Part shown: piece by piece, positions 43,984 through 52,610 of the stretch
Layout of the letters: each line of letters opens with the position of its first letter
Numbering within the stretch: the first letter of the stretch is position 1
From: Marinirhabdus sp963793275
GTDB taxonomy: Bacteria; Bacteroidota; Bacteroidia; Flavobacteriales; Flavobacteriaceae
Reading direction: 5' to 3'
NCBI GenBank assembly: GCA_963793275.1
Contig: CAWBZL010000003.1
Coordinates: forward strand, 186,001-250,000
DNA: 64,000 nt
Notes under the pieces: generated by a model
Database searches by the model: none
What the model saw: the letters and a program-made list of their open reading frames with translations, nothing else
What the model was told of the DNA's origin: nothing
Program-made: the position numbers and the translations under genes

Positions 43984-44505
43984 TTAGTTGGCAGCTATCG
44001 TATAGTTTGATTTTTCACCACTATTTTTTAGTGAAATACTTAGTACTTTTCCTTTCACATTTTCTAAGGTGAAGCTCTTACTAGTATCACCAGCCCCAAG
44101 GGTATAGCTGTCCAGATTCTCGGTCATATTTGTTTTAGTGTGGGAACAGATTACTACTTCCAACCCTTGGAGCCCCTGTATCGTAATCTGCATCGTTTCC
44201 TTAGGAGCCATATATGTAATGTAGGTCTTCTTTTTATTCTTTTTGATGGTTCCTTTTTTTGGTTTTCCTTTGGTAGAAAGTATTTTAGGGGTATCACCTT
44301 TTAAGCTTAATCCGCCTAAGGAACTTGTAAGGCTTCCTTTAATATTGTCAAAGTCTGCTGTAATGGATTCTGGATCGGTAAGCGCATTTTCAAGCGTTAG
44401 ATTCTCCCAAAGTCCTTCAACCTGTTTAAAGTCTTCACTACATTCCTGAGCTTGTAAATTAAAAGTTATACTGAAGATAAAAAGTAAGAGCGTGATTTTT
44501 TTCAT
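43984..44505 (-). CDS. Secreted protein with one SVGNKF-like domain
   Basis: 173 residues from the ATG at 44505, which gives the signal peptide MKKITLLLFIFSITFNLQAQ; a longer frame upstream is unlikely. A divergent copy of the domain is in the C-terminal half (KKTYITYMAPKETMQITIQG, SYTLGAGDTSKSFTLENV, GKVLSISLKNSGEKSNYTIA). It has its own promoter block, shared with the operon at 43752, and its own terminator, so it is monocistronic. Confidence 0.75.
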   Translation of the reverse strand: MKKITLLLFIFSITFNLQAQECSEDFKQVEGLWENLTLENALTDPESITADFDNIKGSLTSSLGGLSLKGDTPKILSTKGKPKKGTIKKNKKKTYITYMAPKETMQITIQGLQGLEVVICSHTKTNMTENLDSYTLGAGDTSKSFTLENVKGKVLSISLKNSGEKSNYTIAAN

Positions 44506-44559
44506 GACGTTGTTTTTAAAGTACATCACAAAACTAAAGAGAGATAACGGTCCGACTAT

Positions 44560-44596
44560 CAAAGAAATCTGGGAGAAATGTAATATATATGAATTC
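44560..44596 (-). promoter_or_regulatory. Conserved promoter block upstream of the gene at 43984
   Basis: GAATTCAT (44589-44596) and TTTCTTTG (44560-44567) on the minus strand, 21 bp apart, as at 43830-43866. It is about 55 bp upstream of the start codon at 44505. Confidence 0.6.
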
Positions 44597-44632
44597 TGCA
44601 GAAGAAAAGGAAATCGGGAATGAACAGGTAAA

Positions 44633-45043
44633 TTATTCTGAGGTATTTTTGAGCGAAGTAAGCAATTCTTCCAACCTAATTCTCTTATCGCTCTTTCTTA
44701 ACGTCACACGGTGCTTGGCACCATTTCGGGAAATACTTAATACTGAAGTCATCATCTCACGTTTCACATCTTTAGGCGATACACCTACTATTTCTTCAGC
44801 TAATAAATGTATTTTTTCAAAATCTGAATCTGTAATAGTTTTTGAAACGGGTTCACCACCATCATAGGTGCCTGAAGAACTTTCTTTTTTAGTAACAGGC
44901 GTGTACGTAAAAGAAGTTTCAGTGATATGATAGCGATTATTATTCTGGTCTGTGTAGGTAATTCTCATCATTTCATTTTTTTGTACCCCGCATCCTATTC
45001 CGAAGAAAAACAAACAACATAAACTAATGTTCAAAATTTTCAT
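44633..45043 (-). CDS. Lipoprotein of unknown function
   Basis: 136 residues from the ATG at 45043 (MKILNISLCCLFFFGIGCGV), with lipobox GIGC; the longer frame upstream overlaps the neighbouring gene and is unlikely. The mature part is a single domain (MRITYTDQNNNRYHITETSF, SVLSISRNGAKHRVTLRKSD) of unknown family. It lies 22 bp after the M28 peptidase gene start region on the same strand, but in the order peptidase downstream-of this gene's reading it is a separate short unit next to it. Confidence 0.65.
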   Translation of the reverse strand: MKILNISLCCLFFFGIGCGVQKNEMMRITYTDQNNNRYHITETSFTYTPVTKKESSSGTYDGGEPVSKTITDSDFEKIHLLAEEIVGVSPKDVKREMMTSVLSISRNGAKHRVTLRKSDKRIRLEELLTSLKNTSE

Positions 45044-45065
45044 TGAAGTAAAACAATCAGTCAAA

Positions 45066-46559
45066 CTATTTCTTAAGAGTTTTAGTTCCGTATAACTTTA
45101 TACCTGCGGCTTCATATGTGTCTCCTGGTGTCCAAAATGGGGTTACAGGATCGTTTCCAATAGTACGTCCCGCCATCACATAAGCGCTAAAAAATTTCAG
45201 CAGGTAGTTATAGTCCATGGTGTCTGCCTCATCACCAGGGCGGTGATAATATTTTGTAACTTCTCCGTCAAAAGAGTTAAACCCCATAGAAAATGTTGGT
45301 GCCGGAATTCCTTTTTTAGCAAAGTGCACATTGTCGCTACGGTCAAACAACCCCTGCTCCGGAGCCGGATCGTCTATAGCCGTAAGTCCAAAAGTAGTGG
45401 CGGCTTTTTTTATGTTATTAGAAGCAGTAGTTCTTGGCAATCCAATAATAGTTGCTTTGGAGGTATCGTTATAACCTCCGTTATCGCTATTAAAACAGTA
45501 TACCATTTGCTGGAGCGGCAGTACCGGGTTTTCTACATAAAATTCACTTCCTAAAAGTCCTTTTTCTTCACCCGTAAATAGAATAAATAAAGCCGATCTT
45601 TTGGTTGGATATTTTGCTAAATTTTCGGCCATGCTCAATACAGTGGTTGTTCCTACAGCATTATCTCTGGCACCGTTATAAATGGTGTCTCCCGTTTCGT
45701 CTGGAGTACCAATCCCTACGTGGTCGTAATGTGCAGAGTAGATAATATATTCATTTTTAAGTGTGGGGTCTGTACCTTCTATAACACCAATTACGTTTTG
45801 GGAAAGCAACTGTTCTTTTTTTGCTCCGTCCATTTTTAAGCTCACCCCCAACGCCCTTCTGGAACCTATGTTGTTTGCCAAAGTAAAATTCTCATCCTGA
45901 ACCCAAATATGGCTAATTCCTTTCTGGTCATCTGCACTTTTTTGGATAGTTCCTAATTCCATTGTCGGCGCATCAAAATTATGAGAGATAAAGCCCCACA
46001 TATCACTTTTGCTATTCAGTAATTCCACAAGTGCTACAGCCCCGGCTGCTGCTGCGAGTTCGCGCTTTTCTTTTAGTAGCCCAAAAGCACCTCTGGCATC
46101 TTTTGCAGTCTCACTTCCTGCTTTTATAACCACAACTTTTCCCTTGACATCCTGATCTTTGTAGTCTGGTTTTAAACCATAGTTAAGATACACAGCTTGA
46201 CTGTTGTAATCCATTTTTACGGCATGAAGTGCTACTTTTTCTTTAATAGTTTCCCCGCCAATAGTAAGTGAAATATCCTTAGGAGGCGAATTTTGAATTA
46301 AAGGAACTTCCTGAAAATAATTTCCTGTTTTTGGATTGGGTTGTACACCATAGCTTCTGAACATATTTGCCAGATACGATGCAGCAATTTTATTTTCGGG
46401 GGTTCCTGTCTGGCGACCTTTTAATAAATCGTCTGAGAGGAAATAGATATGTCCTTCAATTTTAGATTTTGAAACGGTGTTTTCTACTTTCTCTTTTTCG
46501 GTTTGAGCGAATGCAGTAACACAAACGAAGGCAAAAATAAAGGCTAAGATAGATTTCAT
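45066..46559 (-). CDS. Secreted M28-family metallopeptidase
   Basis: 497 residues: signal peptide (MKSILAFIFAFVCVTAFAQ), a protease-associated (PA) domain insertion around residues 110-230, and the M28 catalytic domain with zinc ligands in IYSAHYDHVGIG, NGARDNAVGTTTV, FTGEEKGLLGSEFY, FNSDNGGYND and KYYHRPGDEADTMD. It is likely an aminopeptidase acting in the periplasm or outside. The lipoprotein gene at 44633 follows after 22 bp, so the two may be co-transcribed. Confidence 0.93.
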   Translation of the reverse strand: MKSILAFIFAFVCVTAFAQTEKEKVENTVSKSKIEGHIYFLSDDLLKGRQTGTPENKIAASYLANMFRSYGVQPNPKTGNYFQEVPLIQNSPPKDISLTIGGETIKEKVALHAVKMDYNSQAVYLNYGLKPDYKDQDVKGKVVVIKAGSETAKDARGAFGLLKEKRELAAAAGAVALVELLNSKSDMWGFISHNFDAPTMELGTIQKSADDQKGISHIWVQDENFTLANNIGSRRALGVSLKMDGAKKEQLLSQNVIGVIEGTDPTLKNEYIIYSAHYDHVGIGTPDETGDTIYNGARDNAVGTTTVLSMAENLAKYPTKRSALFILFTGEEKGLLGSEFYVENPVLPLQQMVYCFNSDNGGYNDTSKATIIGLPRTTASNNIKKAATTFGLTAIDDPAPEQGLFDRSDNVHFAKKGIPAPTFSMGFNSFDGEVTKYYHRPGDEADTMDYNYLLKFFSAYVMAGRTIGNDPVTPFWTPGDTYEAAGIKLYGTKTLKK

Positions 46560-46632
46560 AAATTTTTTGTATTTAATGCTGTAAGATACGATTTGAAATT
46601 GAAAGTTAGTTTTTCTTTACCGAAGACTATCC

Positions 46633-47121
46633 TTACTCTTTACCAAGCGTCACTTTTGTAGAAACCACTGGCTTCCCTTCAATCGTTATTGTTTTTGAAA
46701 TAATATAAGCCGTAAGTGTATCGGTTTTTAAGCTATTTCCGGAAGCAAGGGTGTATTCAAATTTTTGGTACTTAAGGGTATCGTTACGAGTGAATAGGTC
46801 ACCTATGGGCTTAAGGTTTTTAACGTCTACAGAATCCTGGCCTTTTGGTAGCACAATTGAATCTCTGGTAATTTGAAGAAGTTGTTCGGAAATCGTTTTG
46901 GCAAACTCCGGGTGTTTGTTTTTTAGCACGACCAAATCGAAATAATCCTGTAATTTTTGTTGGGTGATAGTGGCGTACGGGAATGCTTCTTCAATATTGA
47001 TTGGAGCACTTTCAGTCGCTTCGTTTTCTGCCATATCGCTGGTGGCGAAGGATTTTTCTTCTGAAACATTTGCGCAACCCAGAAAAACCAGCGCAAAACA
47101 AATGTAGGCTACTTTTTTCAT
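46633..47121 (-). CDS. Lipoprotein of unknown function
   Basis: 162 residues, type II signal sequence ending VFLGCANVSEE. The mature domain has a helical N-part (YATITQQKLQDYFDLVVLKN) and a strand-rich C-part (LKTDTLTAYIISKTITIEGK). Its start overlaps the stop of the gene at 47118 by 4 bp, so the two are translationally coupled and probably act together. Confidence 0.75.
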   Translation of the reverse strand: MKKVAYICFALVFLGCANVSEEKSFATSDMAENEATESAPINIEEAFPYATITQQKLQDYFDLVVLKNKHPEFAKTISEQLLQITRDSIVLPKGQDSVDVKNLKPIGDLFTRNDTLKYQKFEYTLASGNSLKTDTLTAYIISKTITIEGKPVVSTKVTLGKE

Positions 47122-48020
47122 TTCACTAAAAATTTAAGTTTTACTAATTTACCGTTCTCGTAGGTTTTATTTAAAACCTGAATATTTCGTAAGGTGCTGG
47201 TGGGAATGGTTAGTTTTTGAATAAAATCGGCTTTAGAATATAATTCTATCCCGGTGTTGTTAGGGTACACCTGGTAAATCTGTGCATCGTTGGCAATAAG
47301 TTCCTGTAATTGACTTTTCCGTTTTTCAACATCCTTAAGGTTTCCGGAGCTGTAATATTTCAGCATTAATGCATAATCGTCTACGCTTAATTTAACCGTA
47401 CTATTTTCGTTGGAATCGATGTTTCTGGTAATGGTATCAGATTTGTGATAGGGGGATTGTACTACAAAACTAATTTTATCGTCGCCGGTTTTATAACTGA
47501 AACATCCTTTCTCATCAGTTTTCAAGTAAATGGGAGATTGTCCGGGTTTTAAAATTTTCACATCTACAATTTGATCGATTGCCTCGTTTTTGTCTTCATC
47601 TACCATGCAGAAGGTAAATGTATTTTTAGAAAACGCCTGTACAAAGAAAATAGTGGCAATAGGAATTACAATGGCTATCCATAGCACAGGCGGAAAACCC
47701 TTTTTCTTCTTGTCCTCTTTTTCTTCAACCAAACCTACATGACCGTCCTTAAATTGATGCCAGGTATCGTATCCTGCATATTGGCTCAGCAAATTAAGAA
47801 CATCTATTCTTGGTAGGTTTTTGGGTTCGTTTTTAAAATAGGTATAAAACGATTTTTCTGAAATGCGACCCTTCGTCTTATCGAATAGGTCATCCTGAAA
47901 TAACACAATTTCTTCACCTTTCCAGTCTGCAATATGCTTAGGTGCGTGGTTGTTTTCCAGAAAAGTTGTCGCAACTTCTCCTTTCAGTAAATTAAAATGA
48001 TGCAGATTGGCTTCGGTCAA
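47118..48020 (-). CDS. Membrane protein with cytosolic N-domain and periplasmic C-domain
   Basis: 300 residues: a cytosolic N-terminal part with a helix-turn-helix-like region (RISEKSFYTYFKNEPKNLPR, VLNLLSQYAGYDTWHQFKDG), one membrane helix near residue 110 (VLWIAIVIPIATIFFVQAF), and a periplasmic carboxypeptidase-regulatory-like domain (VDVKILKPGQSPIYLKTDEK). This type is common in Flavobacteriaceae. It is upstream of, and overlaps by 4 bp, the lipoprotein gene 46633. Function unknown. Confidence 0.75.
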   Translation of the reverse strand: MTEANLHHFNLLKGEVATTFLENNHAPKHIADWKGEEIVLFQDDLFDKTKGRISEKSFYTYFKNEPKNLPRIDVLNLLSQYAGYDTWHQFKDGHVGLVEEKEDKKKKGFPPVLWIAIVIPIATIFFVQAFSKNTFTFCMVDEDKNEAIDQIVDVKILKPGQSPIYLKTDEKGCFSYKTGDDKISFVVQSPYHKSDTITRNIDSNENSTVKLSVDDYALMLKYYSSGNLKDVEKRKSQLQELIANDAQIYQVYPNNTGIELYSKADFIQKLTIPTSTLRNIQVLNKTYENGKLVKLKFLVK

Positions 48021-48118
48021 AATATATCTATACTATTAAAAATCAAATATTTATAAATTGTAAAATAGTTTACAAAGCTGTTACAAGCGTTCTACAACAA
48101 CTTTTTTGTGGAGTGCAG

Positions 48119-48126
48119 TAGGTTTG
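48119..48126 (+). promoter_or_regulatory. -7 box of the DUF4349 gene
   Basis: TAGGTTTG fits TAnnTTTG, 27 bp before the start codon; no clear -33 element. Confidence 0.5.
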
Positions 48127-48153
48127 TTTCATAATCTTTAAAAATATAAAATT

Positions 48154-49002
48154 ATGAAGACACGTAACCAAAAGTTCAGTTTAAAATTTATTATAATTAG
48201 TTTTTCTTTTCTCCTACTTGCCAGCTGTCAAAACGCTTCCTATAAAGAAGATTTTGCAATTGAAAGTGTGGATGTAACCGAAAATTACCAGGCGGTAGAA
48301 GAAAATGAAGCTGTAGGCAGTATCTCTAAAACTCCTGTTCAGCTTAAAATTATTAAGTCTGCATCGGCCCGTTATAAAGTAAAAGATGTAAAAAAGGCGA
48401 CGGAGCAGGTAAAGGCAATGGCCCTAAAATATGATGGCTACATAAGTGACCTTCGGTTTGAAAATAATTTATACGAAAAGCAAAACAGGTTTACTATTAA
48501 AGTGCCAAACGTACATTTCGATTCTTTACTGGATAGCATTGCAGGTGTTGCTATATTTACTGAATATGAAAATATCACAACCCAGGATGTTACTGAAGAG
48601 TACTTAGACCTGGAAAGCCGTCTGGCAACAAAAATTGAAGTAAAAGCACGTTATGAAGCTATTCTTCGGAAAAACGCAAAAACAGTAGAAGACATTCTTG
48701 CTACGGAAGAAAAGTTGAGAATTCTTCAGGAAGAAATTGAAGCAACGCAAGGAAGACTAAAGTATTTAAGCAACAAAGTTTCATACAGTACGGTGCAAGT
48801 AGATTTATACGAAGCTGTAGCATACAAAGCCGAGCCGGAAAGTTACACCAAGAATTTCTTTGATAAGGCAGGAAATGGTTTCAGTTTTGGGTGGGAATTA
48901 ATTGAAGCGATCGTGCTGGGGTTAATCCACATCTGGCCTTTGCTTATTGTTATAACATTGGTTGTTTTCTTTTTAAGAAGAAGATTATTGAAGAAGAAGT
49001 AA
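48154..49002 (+). CDS. DUF4349 lipoprotein
   Basis: 282 residues: lipobox LLASC near residue 24, then the DUF4349 domain (QLKIIKSASARYKVKDVKKA, YDGYISDLRFENN, DVTEEYLDLESRLATK, a coiled coil with AKTVEDILATEEKLRILQEE, SYSTVQVDLYE) and a C-terminal membrane helix (IWPLLIVITLVVFFLRRRLL). Such proteins may span from lipid anchor to inner membrane. Function unknown. Confidence 0.88.
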   Translation: MKTRNQKFSLKFIIISFSFLLLASCQNASYKEDFAIESVDVTENYQAVEENEAVGSISKTPVQLKIIKSASARYKVKDVKKATEQVKAMALKYDGYISDLRFENNLYEKQNRFTIKVPNVHFDSLLDSIAGVAIFTEYENITTQDVTEEYLDLESRLATKIEVKARYEAILRKNAKTVEDILATEEKLRILQEEIEATQGRLKYLSNKVSYSTVQVDLYEAVAYKAEPESYTKNFFDKAGNGFSFGWELIEAIVLGLIHIWPLLIVITLVVFFLRRRLLKKK

Positions 49003-49164
49003 CCAGAACAGTTGTAAACTAAATTCAATTGTCTGTTTGACCGCAGTCGAAGTGTACGAATGAGGCAACTACATTAGTAAAATTCGGCTGCGTTTATTTA
49101 CCATAAAAGACACCTTTAAAATATCAAGTTTTTTTATTAAATTTCATCCCAAATAAATTAAACG

Positions 49165-49172
49165 TACCTTTG
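49165..49172 (+). promoter_or_regulatory. -7 box of the helicase gene
   Basis: TACCTTTG fits TAnnTTTG, 54 bp before the ATG at 49227. Confidence 0.5.
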
Positions 49173-49226
49173 CCATTCATAAAGAAGCAAAAACACAAAA
49201 CTTCACGTGCTTCTGAAACACATTAT

Positions 49227-50342
49227 ATGTCATTTAAAAATCTTGGGCTTTCCGATGCCCTGCTAAAAGCAATTAGCCAAAAAGGATACGATACCCCAAC
49301 ACCAATTCAACAAAAAGCAATTCCGAAGATATTAGAAGGAAAAGATGTACTGGCTTCTGCACAAACAGGAACCGGTAAAACAGCAGGTTTTACGTTGCCA
49401 ATGTTGCAAAAATTAACCGGTTCACAGCCGTTGCATAAAAGACCCGTTCGCGCGTTGGTATTAACCCCCACACGAGAGTTGGCAGCACAGGTGCTGGAAG
49501 ATGTTAAAACCTATTCAAAATTTGTAGATATACGTTCCACCGTTATTTTTGGTGGGGTAAACGCAAACCCGCAAATACGTACATTACGCCAGGGAGTAGA
49601 TATTTTAGTAGCTACACCAGGTCGTTTACTCGATTTACACAATCAGGGAGTATTCAGTTTAAAAAATGTAGAATTTCTGGTCTTGGACGAAGCAGATAGA
49701 ATGCTTGATATGGGTTTTGCCCGTGATATCAATAAAATTTTAGCGTTGCTTCCAACAAAAAGACAGAACTTATTATTTTCGGCAACGTTTTCAAAAGAAA
49801 TAAAAAAACTGGCGGGAAGTTTTCTTCATAATCCGGTGATGGTGGAAGCTGCTCCGGAAAATACCACGGCCGAAAAAGTAGACCAGATCGTCTACAAAAC
49901 CGATAAGTCTCAAAAAACAGATTTAGTGATAAAACTAATTTCTGAAGGCGATTGGCAGCAGGTGCTCATCTTTACAAGAACAAAGCACGGTGCAAACCGA
50001 TTGGCTCAAAAACTGGAAAAGGCAAAAATAAGCTCGGCAGCTATTCACGGGAATAAAAGTCAGGGTGCCAGAACCAAGGCATTGGCAAACTTTAAAAGCG
50101 GTAAAGTACGTGTTCTGGTAGCGACCGATATTGCAGCCCGTGGGTTGGATATTCCATTATTACCACACGTAATAAACTACGAACTTCCCAACATCCCTGA
50201 AGATTACGTGCACCGTATAGGTAGAACAGGTAGGGCAGGAGCTAGCGGGGAAGCTATCTCGATTGTAAGTGTAGACGAATTTGAATACGTACGCGGGATA
50301 GAAAAACTATTAGGCGAAAGGTTCGGACCAGGAAACGATTGA
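49227..50342 (+). CDS. RhlE-type DEAD-box RNA helicase, frameshifted near the C-terminus
   Basis: 371 residues from the ATG at 49227 (MSFKNLGLSDALLKA); a TTG frame from 49170 is unlikely because it overlaps the promoter. All core motifs are present: Q motif PTPIQQKAIP, ASAQTGTGKTAGF, PTRELAAQV, TPGRLLDL, VLDEADRML, FSATF, DIAARGLDIPLLPH and HRIGRTGRAGA. The frame ends early at TGA 50340-50342. A basic tail continues in the next frame to 50511, and deleting one G around 50325 would join them (F-D-Q-E-T-I-E-G-F). So the cored helicase is intact but the tail is cut off, either a real mutation or a sequence error. Confidence 0.88.
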   Translation: MSFKNLGLSDALLKAISQKGYDTPTPIQQKAIPKILEGKDVLASAQTGTGKTAGFTLPMLQKLTGSQPLHKRPVRALVLTPTRELAAQVLEDVKTYSKFVDIRSTVIFGGVNANPQIRTLRQGVDILVATPGRLLDLHNQGVFSLKNVEFLVLDEADRMLDMGFARDINKILALLPTKRQNLLFSATFSKEIKKLAGSFLHNPVMVEAAPENTTAEKVDQIVYKTDKSQKTDLVIKLISEGDWQQVLIFTRTKHGANRLAQKLEKAKISSAAIHGNKSQGARTKALANFKSGKVRVLVATDIAARGLDIPLLPHVINYELPNIPEDYVHRIGRTGRAGASGEAISIVSVDEFEYVRGIEKLLGERFGPGND

Positions 50343-50511
50343 AGGTTTTGAGGTTACTGAAAAGCTACAGGATGTTCTGGATAAAAAGGCGGCAAATAAA
50401 GCAGCCAACCAGCGAGGAAGGCAAAATTCCCGGAAAAAGAAGCCTGCTTCAGGTAATTCCGGAGCTGGATCTCATAAGGGAAATCGTTCCAGAAACAGAA
50501 GTAGAAACTAA
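50332..50511 (+). pseudogene. Out-of-frame C-terminal tail of the helicase
   Basis: Frame +1 relative to the helicase reads ETIEGFEVTEKLQDVLDKKA, then a Lys/Arg/Asn-rich tail ending NRSRNRSRN and TAA at 50509-50511. RhlE proteins of this group end with just such a segment. Its stop overlaps the convergent gene at 50508 by 4 bp. Confidence 0.8.
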
Positions 50512-51122
50512 TTGAACCACCTGTCTAAGCGGCGTTTGGTGCGGTCAAAAGCAACACGTTCCCAGGTTACTTCAAAACCATTCCAGAATACACGAACCTT
50601 ATCGCCACCGTCGCGGTAGAGGATGCATTTTATGTCTTCAAATTCTATGTAAAGATTATTTACATCGTTTTCGGATTGCATGTATTTTTTGTGTTTGTCT
50701 TTTACAGCGTCAATTCGTTTTAAAAGATCCTGCGCTTGCGCTAGTGGAATGTACCTAAACCCATAGGCCTGGGCCACCTGTCCATCTTCATTTTTATTAT
50801 TTCCGAAGAATGCCAGCAGCAATCCTTTTTCATTAATTTCGTTACAATTAAAAGCAACAGAAATTAACCCCGCGCTATCATCGGAAGCCAGACTTTCGGT
50901 TTCAAATTTTATTTCCTTATTACCAGCGGGACCAATAATGTATTCCACTATAAACTCTTTGGAACGAAACTGACTTATTTCTTTGGCGAGTTCTTTTTTA
51001 TCGGCTTCGGCAGCTACAAAACTTAGGGCTGCAAAACCAGTAGGAATTAAGAGGTCACCCACTTCCTGGGCTTGTGATTTTACAATGAAACAGAAAAAGA
51101 TAGAGAGTAGTACATATTTCAT
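50508..51122 (-). CDS. Secreted protein of unknown function
   Basis: 204 residues with signal peptide (MKYVLLSIFFCFIVKSQAQ). The mature protein is mostly helical then strand-rich (NNLYIEFEDIKCILYRDGGD, VRVFWNGFEVTWERVAF). It lies 1 bp after the DUF5723 gene and is probably co-transcribed, so a shared outer-membrane or periplasmic role is plausible. Confidence 0.7.
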   Translation of the reverse strand: MKYVLLSIFFCFIVKSQAQEVGDLLIPTGFAALSFVAAEADKKELAKEISQFRSKEFIVEYIIGPAGNKEIKFETESLASDDSAGLISVAFNCNEINEKGLLLAFFGNNKNEDGQVAQAYGFRYIPLAQAQDLLKRIDAVKDKHKKYMQSENDVNNLYIEFEDIKCILYRDGGDKVRVFWNGFEVTWERVAFDRTKRRLDRWFN

Positions 51123-51123
51123 A

Positions 51124-52431
51124 TTAATCTTTTTTATAAAATGGAATTTTAAGACCTACGTAAAAATCTACGCGTTTTGTACTGGAGCTTAGCAGGTTTG
51201 TTAAAATGGTACTCGATCCTAAGTGCAAAGGACCTACTTTAAATCCAAATCCCCAGTTAAATCCTGTGTACTGATAGATTCCAATTGGGCTGTAAATACC
51301 TAGTCCTTTTCCTTCCATTCTTGGGATTACGGCCAAATAGTTATTAATGCGGTTGGCGCGGTCTGTCTTATTGCTAATGAGCGAAAAAGCAGTTTCTGCC
51401 GCTACAAAGAACTTGTCTTTTACCCTATAATCTGCAAAGGCATTAATGGCGGCGGGTAATTTAATTTTTACGTCTTCGGTAGTAGTGGTGAAATCGTAAT
51501 TTAGTTTTAAAACGGTTTCCAGATCGTCTGTATCAAAAATGTTTGTGTCTACGGTATCGTCTAATTGAAATCTGTTAGTTTCGGCATCTTTGTAGTTAAT
51601 GCTTCCCAGATCTGTAATAGAAAGCCCCAGTCTGTATTTGTATTCATCTGTGTTGCTGTCATTTACTTCATAAACGGCTCCTACGTCCAGTCCAATTCCA
51701 GTAGTAAGACTACTGAATTCTATATCGTCATTATCAAAATTTACCGTACCTCCATAGCTTAGATCACCTGAGGATGTGAGCAACTCTGCATTTGCATCGT
51801 AATCTGCATCAATTCTTGCGGCTGCGAAAAATAAACTTCCGGCACCTTGTAAAAGCTTTAATGTTCCGCCTACACTCAGTCGTTTTCCGTTTTCGTCCAT
51901 AACAATATGCGAATACACGGCGCCTATTTCTGCCCAGGCGTGAATATTTCCATTAAAGTTTCGAATTTGAGCAGTAAAGTCTTCTTCTGTATCAAAGTTG
52001 TTGCTAATATCTTTGTAGAGTTCACCGTTTATTCTGTTAAGATTAAAAAATGCGCGCACCCGTGTAGTTAACCCAATAGTCTGTTTAGGTGAAATATTAA
52101 ACATAAAAGAAGGCCCTAAAATTTCGGCACGTAAAAAGAAGTTATTATCGTCTTTTGGAAACTCGTCTGCGTCTTCTTCAAAATCGAACCCTTCAGAAAG
52201 ACCGGTTATGTTTCCCAGATTAATCCCAAAGTAATCACTTCCAACATTTGGATTCACAGAGATGAGGTTTATATCGAGCCTGTAAGGAGAGATCGCGCCC
52301 AGAGCAGGATTTTTAACAATTCCCTGAATTCCAGAATAATAACTCGAATAAACACCTGTAGGAGCTTGAGCCAGAATTGGGATGACGCATAGAAAAAGTA
52401 CCCCGAATAGGGTAATGGTAAGAGATTTCAT
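51124..52431 (-). CDS. DUF5723-family outer-membrane protein
   Basis: 435 residues with signal peptide (LTITLFGVLFLCVIPILAQ). The start GVYSSYYSGIQGIVKNPALG and the repeating strands (LSVGGTLKLLQGAGSLFFAA, FNWGFGFKVGPLHLGSS) fit the DUF5723 family of barrel-like proteins. Downstream, after 1 bp, is the secreted protein gene at 50508. Function unknown. Confidence 0.82.
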   Translation of the reverse strand: MKSLTITLFGVLFLCVIPILAQAPTGVYSSYYSGIQGIVKNPALGAISPYRLDINLISVNPNVGSDYFGINLGNITGLSEGFDFEEDADEFPKDDNNFFLRAEILGPSFMFNISPKQTIGLTTRVRAFFNLNRINGELYKDISNNFDTEEDFTAQIRNFNGNIHAWAEIGAVYSHIVMDENGKRLSVGGTLKLLQGAGSLFFAAARIDADYDANAELLTSSGDLSYGGTVNFDNDDIEFSSLTTGIGLDVGAVYEVNDSNTDEYKYRLGLSITDLGSINYKDAETNRFQLDDTVDTNIFDTDDLETVLKLNYDFTTTTEDVKIKLPAAINAFADYRVKDKFFVAAETAFSLISNKTDRANRINNYLAVIPRMEGKGLGIYSPIGIYQYTGFNWGFGFKVGPLHLGSSTILTNLLSSSTKRVDFYVGLKIPFYKKD

Positions 52432-52578
52432 AATAAATTTGGTTTTAGTTGGGTCAAATGTAACAGGTTTATATAAAAGATGCTATACCCAATACAGGGG
52501 ATTTTTTGGCTGAAATTTTTTCGGAAACAGATTCGAATATAACATTACAACCCACTTTGTCACAACCCCTCCAATTTG

Positions 52579-52586
52579 TATCTTTG
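52579..52586 (+). promoter_or_regulatory. -7 box of the ffh promoter
   Basis: TATCTTTG fits TAnnTTTG, 24 bp before the start codon. A TTTG at 52556-52559 lies 19 bp upstream and can serve as the -33 element. Confidence 0.7.
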
Positions 52587-52610
52587 CATCTCTAAAAATG
52601 ACACAAGACC

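Noticed and set aside
44506..44562. Upstream start for the gene at 43984
   Set aside because: It would include the -7 region, and the ATG at 44505 opens a clean signal peptide.
49170..49226. TTG start for the DEAD-box helicase
   Set aside because: It lies within the likely -7 box, and the family's start matches ATG 49227.
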